A DNA stretch of 64,000 nucleotides. It comes from Rubripirellula sp. (GTDB lineage Bacteria; Planctomycetota; Planctomycetia; Pirellulales; Pirellulaceae). The notes beneath the pieces are model-generated. The model did no database searches, was not told the DNA's origin, and was given only the letters and a program-made list of their open reading frames with translations. A program made the position numbers and the translations under genes. This document shows positions 8,411 to 16,441 of this stretch, piece after piece (the stretch's first letter is position 1; each line of letters opens with the position of its first letter). The stretch spans positions 61,928 through 125,927 of the forward strand of contig JAPKCI010000003.1 of assembly GCA_028823035.1 (NCBI GenBank), in the 5' to 3' direction.

Positions 8411-9402
8411 AGCCCCGCCTCCGTTAAATCTTCTTCCTCTTCCTCAAGCGGCACAGCCATGGGCAAACGAACGATGTGCGAGAACGTCCGCATCGATTCG
8501 GTGTCGAGCGTGGACATCGTGTCAGTATCCTCGGTCGCCGCCAAGGCTGGATCAATCATGTAAATCCGTACCTGAACGGCGAGTGGCAATTCACCCAACT
8601 CATCACTGCTCCATTCCAGTAGCCACGTCAAACCATCCCAGTAAGAGAATTCGATTCCTTTGATTTCGGGGGCCAGCAACTCACCGGTCTGGTTCAGCGT
8701 GTTGAGATTTCCCATTGTGGCGGCTTCTACTGTGGCAGCCCGGTCAAGCGATCTACGAACCAAGCCACCGGGTGTGAGGCTCGCTGCCTCCGGATCGAGT
8801 TCGGCCAAAGGATCCAACACACCATCTATCGCGTCGTCAGCCTGCACATAATACGCCACCGTTTTAAGATCACTGGGAATATCCTGAAGGTCAGTCGTCG
8901 TTTCGTCCAGCATCAGAACGTACTCCTCAAGACGCGGCAGGCGGCTCAAGTCGAGTTGGATCTGGTACTGATTGCCAATGAGACCCGGCGTTTGCAAAAC
9001 GGCTACGCCGCTAGTCAGGTCAAGCGTGGTGGTGTCCAGGCTTTCCACTGGCTCTTCGTCCATACTGATTCCTGCCGCGGAAAGATCCTCTTCGCTCTCT
9101 TCACCACCACCTGCTCCTTGTCCAGAGCCTTCTTCTTCTCCGAAGCTTGCAGCGAGAAGACTCTCCAAGCCAGACATGTCACTAGGTTCACTGTGTAAAG
9201 TCGCCCGCAGGTCATCTTCGATCATCTGCATCACAGCAGAAGCCAACTGGGTCTGCCGAACGTCCATGTTTCGCACGTTCATATCGACAGCGTAAAACTG
9301 GAACGCAGATCCAACCAAGGCCATCAGCACCACCGACATCGCCAAGGTCAGCAACACCTCCAATAGAGTAAATGCAATGCGTATGCGCTGCTTGATCCTC
9401 AT
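8407..9402 (-). CDS. gspJ: General secretion pathway protein J (minor pseudopilin)
   Basis: Minor pseudopilin expected to pair with GspI and GspK at the pseudopilus tip. The basic leader MRIKQRIRIA precedes the pilin helix FTLLEVLLTLAMSVVLMAL, with Glu at +5. The residue before the cleavage point is Ala rather than the usual Gly. After the helix comes QLASAVMQMIEDDLRATLHSE, typical of GspJ, then a long acidic low-complexity insertion (GEEEGSGQGAGGGEESEEDLS) and the GspJ core IEFSYWDG with WLLEWSSDELGELPLAVQVRIYM. Its start shares one base with the gspI stop and its stop overlaps gspK. It was assigned by these motifs and gene order. Confidence 0.88.
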   Translation of the reverse strand: MRIKQRIRIAFTLLEVLLTLAMSVVLMALVGSAFQFYAVDMNVRNMDVRQTQLASAVMQMIEDDLRATLHSEPSDMSGLESLLAASFGEEEGSGQGAGGGEESEEDLSAAGISMDEEPVESLDTTTLDLTSGVAVLQTPGLIGNQYQIQLDLSRLPRLEEYVLMLDETTTDLQDIPSDLKTVAYYVQADDAIDGVLDPLAELDPEAASLTPGGLVRRSLDRAATVEAATMGNLNTLNQTGELLAPEIKGIEFSYWDGLTWLLEWSSDELGELPLAVQVRIYMIDPALAATEDTDTMSTLDTESMRTFSHIVRLPMAVPLEEEEEDLTEAGL

Positions 9403-9917
9403 CAGGCTGCCCCCCCACCGGCCGCTGCTTCCTCGCGTGCGGCCTCTTCCTCAGCTTCCAATTCTTCAAGTCCCAGTGCAGGGTCAATCATCCACCGCAC
9501 CAGAGAGTATCGGGCAAGGGGCTCCCCACCATCGGGGTTCTGTGCCTCTACTAAAACCCGGATCAACAATATCCCCGCCAACTGACCTGGCTGCACTTCG
9601 ACTGAAAATTCGAAAGAAGTCATGGACTGTGAATCGAAGGAATCGACCGGCGCGAGAGGCTGGCTCTGCGGCGTGAAGCCCGCAGTGCTGTTCAACAACA
9701 CCTCTGATAGTTTCCCCTGACAAATCATGCGGGCGATGGCCAAGTCACGCCCCTCCCTCGCAGCAGATATTCCGATATCGACGATTCGGCTGAGGATCGC
9801 CAACGATCCGCCAAGAATTGCCAGAGCCAATAGAATTTCCAGCAGAGAGAACCCGCGACGTTTCAACGGTTTTCGCCTCGCACCTTGGCGTTTCTGTTTT
9901 CCTTGTCGCGCAATCAT
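9402..9917 (-). CDS. gspI: General secretion pathway protein I (minor pseudopilin)
   Basis: Minor pseudopilin of the type II secretion tip complex. A strongly basic leader (KQKRQGARRKPLKRRG) of about 22 residues precedes FSLLEILLALAILGGSLAIL, with canonical Gly at -1 and Glu at +5. The following ARMICQGKLSEVLLNS corresponds to the conserved GspI segment after the helix. The C-terminus is acidic and alanine-rich (EELEAEEEAAREEAAAGGGAA). The length of 171 residues is slightly above the usual 120-130. The start overlaps the gspH stop (ATGA), and the stop overlaps the gspJ start by one base (TGATG arrangement), showing tight translational coupling. Confidence 0.88.
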   Translation of the reverse strand: MIARQGKQKRQGARRKPLKRRGFSLLEILLALAILGGSLAILSRIVDIGISAAREGRDLAIARMICQGKLSEVLLNSTAGFTPQSQPLAPVDSFDSQSMTSFEFSVEVQPGQLAGILLIRVLVEAQNPDGGEPLARYSLVRWMIDPALGLEELEAEEEAAREEAAAGGGAA

Positions 9918-10552
9918 GGTGCCAACACCTGACTGACAGTTGCCTCGCCAGTGATCCCACGGATCTTCACCACAACTCGCCCCATCGTCGGATGAATCAG
10001 GCTGATCAGTGCTGTGCTTGTGGACCCATCAGGGTAGAAAAGCACCGGACGACTCCAGCCTTCGACCTGATCGGAAATCGTGAGTTGCTCGATCTCGGCA
10101 GACCGAGCTGCGGAAACGACGCTTACACCGCTGAGGGTGATTCCTTCAGGCAATTCAATCATTTCAATCGCCGATTCATCCTGCTCCACGACAACCGCCA
10201 CCGCTTGATCGGCACCGGCGAGCAAAGCAGAACCCCCACCCGTCTGATCGATCGCTTCTGTGGCGTCAATTGCAGAGTAGAACGGCTTGGCCCGTAGGTC
10301 ATTCCCTTCAATCATCCCCTCAAGCATGATCACTCGACCCGAGCGCATCGCTTCGACCCGCAATCGGGCGACGCTGCCCCGAATTTGCTCACCAGCACGA
10401 ACCAACCGACGATCATCCAATAACATTCCCCATTTTGGCATGGTCAGTGATGCCATTGCGGCAAGGACAGCTATGACCAACAGCAATTCGAGGAGCGTGA
10501 AGGCAGATCGGCGTGGCAATGGATAACTTCCGCACAGGGGTTTGTTGAACAT
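9914..10552 (-). CDS. gspH: General secretion pathway protein H (minor pseudopilin)
   Basis: Minor pseudopilin linking the tip complex to the pseudopilus shaft. The ORF track starts at a TTG (10576), but the ATG at 10552 has GAAGGAG upstream and gives a compact leader, so it is preferred. The pilin helix FTLLELLLVIAVLAAMASLT follows the leader end RRSA: the -1 residue is Ala, not Gly, while Glu5 is kept. The body has beta-strand segments such as GRVIMLEGMIEGNDLRAKPF and the C-terminal RPVLFYPDGSTSTALISLIH, matching the GspH family pattern (FYPDG-T). Its stop overlaps gspI. Confidence 0.88.
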   Translation of the reverse strand: MFNKPLCGSYPLPRRSAFTLLELLLVIAVLAAMASLTMPKWGMLLDDRRLVRAGEQIRGSVARLRVEAMRSGRVIMLEGMIEGNDLRAKPFYSAIDATEAIDQTGGGSALLAGADQAVAVVVEQDESAIEMIELPEGITLSGVSVVSAARSAEIEQLTISDQVEGWSRPVLFYPDGSTSTALISLIHPTMGRVVVKIRGITGEATVSQVLAP

Positions 10553-10624
10553 CAAAGACACCGCTCCTTCGATCAATCACCACCTGCAGCATCCCCGCCC
10601 GCAGTCCTAGTGGAAGATTCCTGA

Positions 10625-11062
10625 TCAGCCCTCAATCGTGAGGTCATCGTCGGTGTTCATTTGCTGATCGAGACCTGAACTCCGAATCTCGAAACTGCCA
10701 CCGCTGACGTTATATTCTAGATCGTTCTCCCAGGAATCCTTCGGAATCTCTTCGATGATCGCAGAAACCCATTTCGCCTTCTTGGCAGCGTCACTCGGGC
10801 CGTCCCGAAGCATATCGAGGCTCTCTGGAAGACTATTCATTCTGATCTTGTACATTTTTACGGTGTTTTTCAGCTCGCCGAGAGTGATTTCCGTGGTTGA
10901 AACATTGGTTCCATCCTGAACCCCACTGTAGTTGGTAACGCCGATGCCAATGATCATGACCAAAATCGCGAGTACCAGAAGCAATTCGAGCAAAGTGAAG
11001 CCACTGCGTGCTGAGTGGGAGGATCGGTGTGATCGTTGAAGGTTACGGTACTGCATTGCCAT
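10625..11062 (-). CDS. gspG: General secretion pathway protein G (major pseudopilin)
   Basis: Major subunit of the type II secretion pseudopilus and first gene of the leftward gsp operon. The leader ends SARSG and is followed by FTLLELLLVLAILVMIIGIG, with Gly at -1 and Glu at +5. GspG-type features follow: ITLGELKNTVKMYKIRMNSLPESLDMLRDGPSD (the LPT--L segment) and a C-terminal WENDLEYNVSGGSFEIRSSGLDQQMNTDDDLTI, which matches the calcium-binding GPDG---T-DDI-like end of GspG. The length of 145 residues is standard. No clear SD precedes either ATG (11062 or 11056). The divergent coiled-coil gene starts 368 nt away. Confidence 0.92.
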   Translation of the reverse strand: MAMQYRNLQRSHRSSHSARSGFTLLELLLVLAILVMIIGIGVTNYSGVQDGTNVSTTEITLGELKNTVKMYKIRMNSLPESLDMLRDGPSDAAKKAKWVSAIIEEIPKDSWENDLEYNVSGGSFEIRSSGLDQQMNTDDDLTIEG

Positions 11063-11430
11063 TGCCGGACTTTTCGTGAAATAAGTGACTGGTGATGTGA
11101 CGATAATAGTTTCGTCAACGTAAGTATAATAACCACGCTAAAAAGGGAAGGTTCCGATTTCCTTCTTGCCTCCCAGCCAGTCAACGGCTGGGGGCAGTAA
11201 TGTACAAACCGACACATTTCAGCCGAAATCCCAGTTCTTGGGGGCTCCGCATGAAGCGGACAATCCGCAAAAGTCCCGGAAACCTGTGACTTGAGCGGGA
11301 ATTCTCTGTAAAGAGCGGTAGAATTAGAGAGTAAAGCAAATAATATTAACGAGGGCTCCGTTTGTGTCCTCAGCGACCTGATATTGGTCGTGTTTCCTGA
11401 TCCGTAGTTCCTTCATCGCAAAGAACAAAA
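11063..11430. promoter_or_regulatory. Divergent intergenic region between gspG and the coiled-coil gene
   Basis: This 368-nt spacer must hold the promoters of the leftward gsp operon and the rightward coiled-coil gene. An inverted repeat (CCCAGCC at 11172-11178, GGCTGGG at 11186-11192) lies about 110 nt before the gspG start. It has no T-run, so it is more likely an operator or mRNA leader hairpin than a terminator. No confident sigma-70 boxes and no small gene were seen. Confidence 0.4.
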
Positions 11431-12924
11431 ATGGTGGCTCGCGACGATTCCTTCATCCGCGGCTCTTTAATTGCCTGCCTGATTTTCCTTGTCCTGTCGC
11501 TTGGCCTGAACTTTTTCCTCTGGCGGCATAGCGACACGATTGCAGCTCAGGAACAGAATAAGAGCGACACGCTTACGACGGTCCAGACCAAAGTGGAGCA
11601 GATGGAGACGCAGGCAAACCGGCTTAAAGCCATGCTGGGTATCGGTGGTTTCAGCGAGGCTGAAATCGAGGAAATGAAACAAAACACCTCTGACGACCCC
11701 GATATGCAGGCGATTGAGACACAATACGCCACCAACATGTCATATTTCGGGTCCAGCTATCAGGGTGAAAAAAACTATCCGGAACTGCCCGAGTATCTGG
11801 TCAAAGCCATTCGCGCTCGAAACCTAACAGTCGTCAACTATGAGGTGAACGAGAAGGATATCCGCTCCAAAGCTAAAACGGATGTGACGAACGCGGAAAA
11901 ACAACAGGAATTGGCCGAAACGGAACGAGACGATGCCAACAAAAAAGTCATCAAACTGAGCGATGAATTTGATCAGGACCGAAATCGGATGATCAAGGAA
12001 AAAGAGGACACCAAAGACAAGCTTGTCAAAACCGTGGATGACTTCACCACCTTTCGTAAGGACAAGGTCGATGAAACCAATAAGTTAACCCAGAAAGCGA
12101 GACAGCTACAGGGAACGATTGAGACCCAGAAGTTCCAACTGAATGAATTGCGGAACGACCAATTCGAAACCACGCAGGGGGAAATTCGTTATGTAGTGCG
12201 TGGTGGTAACATTACCACCATCAACCTCGGTTCAGCGGACGCCCTCCGACCTGGCATCACATTCGGCGTGATCGGCGGCGATGAAACGCGTCTGAAAGAT
12301 GCCAAAGTCAAAGCCACCATTCAGGTCACAAAAATCCAGGGGGCTCACTTGGCCGAAGCCCGCGTTGTAGCGTTTCCGGAAATCCGTAATCCAATCATTC
12401 CCGGAGACAAGATTTTCTCGCCATTCTGGGCGCCAGGTCGAGTCATCAAAATTGCCTTGGCGGGGAATATTGATATCGACGGTGACGGACGCCCCGACAA
12501 CGAAGCTCTCAAAGGCCAAATCCGGGCTGCCGGGGCAGTCGTTGCCGCCGAGATCACGCCGGCAGGCGGCATCAGCGGCAAGCTTGATGCTACTATCCGT
12601 TTCATGGTCGTCGGTGACGATCCAGAGTTAGGCAGCAGACCGACCGATGATGATGACAACAGTATTGCAACCATTGCCGCCATGGGGCGAATCAGGGCTA
12701 AAGCGGCCGAACTAGGGCTGACGGTCATCCCGGCATGGAAACTACAGAAGTACCTCAGGACTCTCAACGATACGCGCACGACACCGCTGGGATCAGCCAC
12801 CCGAGCCGAGGACTTCCCACCCGATCCTCGGGTCAGTGGCAGCCGATTGCCGAACATCGGTTCTGATCTCTACCGAACGCCGAATGAAAAACAGCAAAAG
12901 GGCAACAAAGTTCTTCCTCCCTGA
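11431..12924 (+). CDS. Membrane-anchored coiled-coil protein with BRCT-like C-terminal region, function unknown
   Basis: Not recognised as a named family. Residues 9-31 (GSLIACLIFLVLSLGLNFFLW) form a single N-terminal membrane helix. Residues 35-75 and about 145-245 are charged heptad-rich coiled coils (TNAEKQQELAETERDDANKK, KARQLQGTIETQKFQLNEL). Next is a small beta-rich region, RYVVRGGNITTINLGSADALRPG with ITFGV, the kind of segment seen in MreC/FlgT-like periplasmic domains, then AEARVVAFPEIRNPIIPGDKI. Residues about 345-430 (LKGQIRAAGAVVAAEITPAG, IRFMVVGDD) resemble a BRCT-type alpha/beta fold. The tail is polar. It lies divergent to the gsp operon, so a role in the cell envelope or secretion is possible but unproven. 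Confidence 0.75.
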   Translation: MVARDDSFIRGSLIACLIFLVLSLGLNFFLWRHSDTIAAQEQNKSDTLTTVQTKVEQMETQANRLKAMLGIGGFSEAEIEEMKQNTSDDPDMQAIETQYATNMSYFGSSYQGEKNYPELPEYLVKAIRARNLTVVNYEVNEKDIRSKAKTDVTNAEKQQELAETERDDANKKVIKLSDEFDQDRNRMIKEKEDTKDKLVKTVDDFTTFRKDKVDETNKLTQKARQLQGTIETQKFQLNELRNDQFETTQGEIRYVVRGGNITTINLGSADALRPGITFGVIGGDETRLKDAKVKATIQVTKIQGAHLAEARVVAFPEIRNPIIPGDKIFSPFWAPGRVIKIALAGNIDIDGDGRPDNEALKGQIRAAGAVVAAEITPAGGISGKLDATIRFMVVGDDPELGSRPTDDDDNSIATIAAMGRIRAKAAELGLTVIPAWKLQKYLRTLNDTRTTPLGSATRAEDFPPDPRVSGSRLPNIGSDLYRTPNEKQQKGNKVLPP

Positions 12925-13066
12925 TCTTTATCAGGCGTAGAGTCGCAACACGTTTCACGCGACATCTCTCTGAGATGCCGCTTTTAACAGACTGTTTACT
13001 GAAACGCTGATCCCGCTCAGCGTGCCGTTATATGCGCGGGCGGGGCTGTGCAAAAGAAGACGATGC
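12925..13066. other. Convergent gene spacer with two weak hairpins
   Basis: Between the ends of two convergent genes lie CCTGAT-CTTT-ATCAGG, directly at the end of the rightward gene, and ACGCTGA-TCCCGC-TCAGCGT at 13004-13023. Neither is followed by a convincing T-run on either strand, so terminator function is uncertain. Confidence 0.35.
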
Positions 13067-14494
13067 TTAAGTCTTCGTACAGAGATTCTTTACTTGCTGT
13101 GCTAGAACACGGGATTCCGACTGAAATCGCTCAGTCAATCGTCGCAGTTCATTTTCGAGTCTGCTGGCAGCCACATTGGAATCGCCCATTGGTAGTGTTC
13201 CTAAACGCACTGCATCCTGATCGTGGACATTGCTCAGAGTCGACGCTGCCAGCGTCGATCTGACCAACAAATCACTCAATCGTGAATGTGTTATCCGGGA
13301 ATCAACCGGAATAATTTGTGGAGAAGACCACGTCGTTCTTGTTTCAGGAATCTGATTCATCAACTCGTTCTCAATCGACTCAAGCCGCATCGGAAAACTT
13401 TCCGGGTCAACATCAAACGCCCAAACCCAGCGTCGCGTTTCCACCCGATAAATGAAGTCGAACATTCGCTGCTGTCGCTGAAAAACATGATCAAAATCGT
13501 CGGCGATGGCTCGCGATACAGTCGCACCCAAAGAAACCGTTCCTGCGGCGATGCGATTCGCGCATCGAGGCATTGATGCTTCATGAGACAGCGTGACAGC
13601 CATGACGGGCGATTCCACTCGCTTTTCTGCAACACGATCCGCCTGATCAAATCGCTGCAGATTGCCGTCGCGATACCGAGGTTTTTGAAGAGGTCTACGC
13701 CTACCGAGCCGCCAACGCGACCAAGCCAAAGCGACACCTCGGGGCCCGCCCGATGCTGTTTCGAACGAAACATCCGTTCCCTTTCCAAATCTCGAACTTA
13801 TCTCAAGATCTGAAAAGTGGAGTGAAGCTAGCTGGCGGGAAATCAGCAGACCAAGTCCCTCGCCGCCTCCCGTCGAAACACCCCGTTCGGCGATACGCTG
13901 TAAGTCTTTTCGTTTGATACCACAACCACGATCAATAACGGACCAGCGGATCGCACCACTGCCACGCGAACGCTGCAACTGCACCAGGACCACACCATTC
14001 TCTGGCGTAACACGAATTGCGTTTGTAGCGAGATTCACGACAAGCCTGCGCAGCATGGCAGGATCGGCATAAACCATTGTTTCGCAATCAAGCATAATGT
14101 CCCAAAGAACTTCGATTTTCCGTGGCAACGCCCACGGGCGAAGCGTTTCGTCGATGGACTTGCGGACCTCAGAAATCGTTACCCAACTTCGATCTACACG
14201 CGGCGTCCCAGTTCGCAAACGTTCCAACTGAAGCATTTCACCAATCATCTGAAACATGCAGTCGCATTGATCCATTGCCGACGTCAAATAGGCACGTTGA
14301 TCAACTGAGGCAGCACCTAAATCGCCATCACGGATCAGGCGTATTGACTCGCGTACTGTCGTCAGCGGAGACCGCAGATCATGAGCCGTCTCGCTCATCA
14401 AGCATGCAGCCTCATCAATGGCAGTTCGAGTACCTGGCCGCTGGCCAGTTCTCGAACGATGTCCGGTTGGATTGGGAAGCGAAGCTTTGGACAC
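13067..14494 (-). CDS. Soluble sensor histidine kinase with an extra C-terminal domain
   Basis: Two-component histidine kinase that would autophosphorylate at His38 in the H-box AHDLRSPLTTVRESI. HATPase_c motifs follow: N-box RRLVVNLATNAIRVTPENG, G1 VIDRGCGI and G2 GGGEGLGLLISRQLAS. There is no transmembrane helix and almost no N-terminal sensor domain (about 30 residues, GTG start). About 225 residues follow the catalytic domain with no family I can name; this part contains a basic patch (WRLGRRRPLQKPRYRDG) and a helical C-terminus ending in ASRLENELRRLTERFQSESR. No response regulator gene is adjacent, so the partner is encoded elsewhere. The missing sensor suggests that input comes through the C-terminal part or a partner protein. 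Confidence 0.82.
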   Translation of the reverse strand: MSKASLPNPTGHRSRTGQRPGTRTAIDEAACLMSETAHDLRSPLTTVRESIRLIRDGDLGAASVDQRAYLTSAMDQCDCMFQMIGEMLQLERLRTGTPRVDRSWVTISEVRKSIDETLRPWALPRKIEVLWDIMLDCETMVYADPAMLRRLVVNLATNAIRVTPENGVVLVQLQRSRGSGAIRWSVIDRGCGIKRKDLQRIAERGVSTGGGEGLGLLISRQLASLHFSDLEISSRFGKGTDVSFETASGGPRGVALAWSRWRLGRRRPLQKPRYRDGNLQRFDQADRVAEKRVESPVMAVTLSHEASMPRCANRIAAGTVSLGATVSRAIADDFDHVFQRQQRMFDFIYRVETRRWVWAFDVDPESFPMRLESIENELMNQIPETRTTWSSPQIIPVDSRITHSRLSDLLVRSTLAASTLSNVHDQDAVRLGTLPMGDSNVAASRLENELRRLTERFQSESRVLAQQVKNLCTKT

Positions 14495-14902
14495 AGTAGA
14501 AACCCGTCAGATGTCTGGATACTCAACCCCGAAAACCGAGCGGAGAGATTCCTATTGTGAATTCGACTTCCTGAACTCGACACGATAACAAATGAACAGT
14601 GACTTCATCGCGGTTGGGCGGGATACCCGACTCTCGTGCCTGATGTGACGATCATAGGAGCCCCCCCTCTTTGTCAGCGAGATCTGAAAATCCCCAAATC
14701 CCCGCATTCCGCAATGCCGGAAAATCCTCACTGCCCGTCAAGGTTTATGCAAACACTGACAAGCGACACAGTTGCCACCTTGAAACGAGGACCCTGGTAC
14801 GCTGACTGCAGGACATCATCAGCAGCTGCCACCAAGACAGATTAAGAACAGCAACTGCCACCAATTGCGAGGCATATCCTGCCTGGCTGCAGGCTTTCAG
14901 CG
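14495..14902. other. Intergenic region, no gene seen
   Basis: About 400 nt between two leftward genes. The only ORFs are short and cross the flanking genes. It should contain the promoter of the histidine kinase and the 3' end of the sugar permease transcript. A short GC hairpin near 14878-14895 lacks a T-run. No RNA gene was recognised. Confidence 0.4.
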
Positions 14903-16441
14903 TCAGGTTTGTGCGGACTTCATTGCCCGCCGTCTGGCAGCGATACGACGCACCGTTTCATCCAGAGTAACACCCATCAAAATGACCAAACCAATGATCG
15001 TGAACTCAAGTCGATCGGGTATTTTCAGCAGCAAAATCAAATTATTGAGCAACATCATCACCGCTGTCCCGGCAATGACACCAAAGATCGATCCTTCTCC
15101 CCCTCGAAGACTGCAACCACCCAGAACCGCAGCAGCAATCGCGTAGAGTTCGTAGAAATTGCCAAAGCTTGACGGTGAGATGGACCCTGAATCCAAGGCA
15201 AACAGAATGCCACCTGTAGCGGCAGCCACCGTGCAGATCACGTACGCCAGAATGGTAATTCTTTCCGTACGGATACCGCTGTAACGGGCCGCCTCCTCAT
15301 TGCTGCCCAGTGCCAGCATGTACCGTCCCCAAATCGTCAAATTCAGAAAGATGACAGCCACCCCTGACGCAGTCAAAAACACAAAAAGCGGGTATGGGAT
15401 CCCAAAAGTCTGAGAACCATCCGCCGTGCTCCACTCGAACAGCGAAAGTTTGCCTGAGCCCAGTGGACTGAGTGTTTCCTTGTACTCAATTCCGAAGCCA
15501 ACAGGGTTATCATTCACCAGCCAGCGGGAGATACCTCGATAGATCAGCAGACCACACAAGGTCACCACAAACGGTTGCAGGTGCACACGGGTGACGAGCA
15601 AACCATGCAACAAACCTAAAAATCCGGCGATCCCAAGAACAGAGATGATCGCAAGCGGAATTGCCATCCGTTGCCTCCGCTCCGTCGGCATTGCCATCCA
15701 TTCCTTCGAAAAACGGTCCCCGAGTGGCTGGCTCAAATCGATTCTGGTGACATCCCCTGAATGTGATGCGGAATGCACCACCAAATCCTTCTGACCCAGC
15801 GTGGGATGAAAGAATGAAACGCGATCCCGGACAGACAAACGGAAGGAAACGCCGGCCAGTTCGACCCACGCAGGTTGATCACCAACAGCCTGCCCAAAAT
15901 CCAGCACGTCGAAGGCCTTGGCCACCTGACCCGAATCCTCATCTCGCAAGAGCCCCTCAACTGTCATCACCGTGCCGATCCCCAAGGACTTACCCTCACG
16001 ATCTTTCAGTTGAACGGCCTCGATATCTTTCACTGTCAACAACGCCGGTTGTCTTCCTCGATACATGCGCAATTTGTCACCTACGTCATAACGACCGACT
16101 GCATTTTCATGTACCACCAGACTATTATTTTCCTGCGTGGCAAGATGAACATCGAACAAAGCAGCGGGACGATAGTCGACCTGCAAAAAGATTCCGAGCA
16201 GGCATCCAGCGAGACAGACGATCGAACCAACGGAAAGGTCGATGCCCCCGGTGATGATGACGAACGCAACCCCAATCCCCAGCAACCCGTACATCGAAAC
16301 CCGTCGCAACAGATTCTCAATGTTGTTGGACTGCAGAAACGTGCTGCTGAAAATATCGGTCCAGGGATCCGACGTCATCAGAACCATGAACACGAACAGG
16401 ATCACCAACAACCCAAAAATACCAAGCGATTTTGCATTCAT
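14903..16441 (-). CDS. Sugar ABC transporter permease (RbsC/XylH type) with large soluble insertion
   Basis: Membrane channel of a ribose/xylose-type importer. The first part has the family pattern NIENLLRRVSMYGLLGIGVAFVIITGGIDLSVGSIV. The C-terminal half carries GRYMLALGSNEEAARYSGI (ATPase-contact loop), then AAAVLGGCSLRGGEGSIFGVI and IPDRLEFTIIGLVIL. Family members are about 320-350 residues; this one has 512 because residues about 90-265 are a polar insertion (DVGDKLRMYRGRQPALLTV, SFRLSVRDRVSFFHPTLGQ) between early helices, rich in beta-type segments and likely periplasmic or exposed. The start shares a base with the stop of the ATPase gene (TAATG), so it is co-translated with it. The substrate is probably a monosaccharide. 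Confidence 0.88.
   Translation of the reverse strand: MNAKSLGIFGLLVILFVFMVLMTSDPWTDIFSSTFLQSNNIENLLRRVSMYGLLGIGVAFVIITGGIDLSVGSIVCLAGCLLGIFLQVDYRPAALFDVHLATQENNSLVVHENAVGRYDVGDKLRMYRGRQPALLTVKDIEAVQLKDREGKSLGIGTVMTVEGLLRDEDSGQVAKAFDVLDFGQAVGDQPAWVELAGVSFRLSVRDRVSFFHPTLGQKDLVVHSASHSGDVTRIDLSQPLGDRFSKEWMAMPTERRQRMAIPLAIISVLGIAGFLGLLHGLLVTRVHLQPFVVTLCGLLIYRGISRWLVNDNPVGFGIEYKETLSPLGSGKLSLFEWSTADGSQTFGIPYPLFVFLTASGVAVIFLNLTIWGRYMLALGSNEEAARYSGIRTERITILAYVICTVAAATGGILFALDSGSISPSSFGNFYELYAIAAAVLGGCSLRGGEGSIFGVIAGTAVMMLLNNLILLLKIPDRLEFTIIGLVILMGVTLDETVRRIAARRRAMKSAQT

Noticed and set aside
11172-11192. Inverted repeat before gspG considered as a terminator
   Set aside because: There is no T-run on either strand and both flanking genes start, not end, here.
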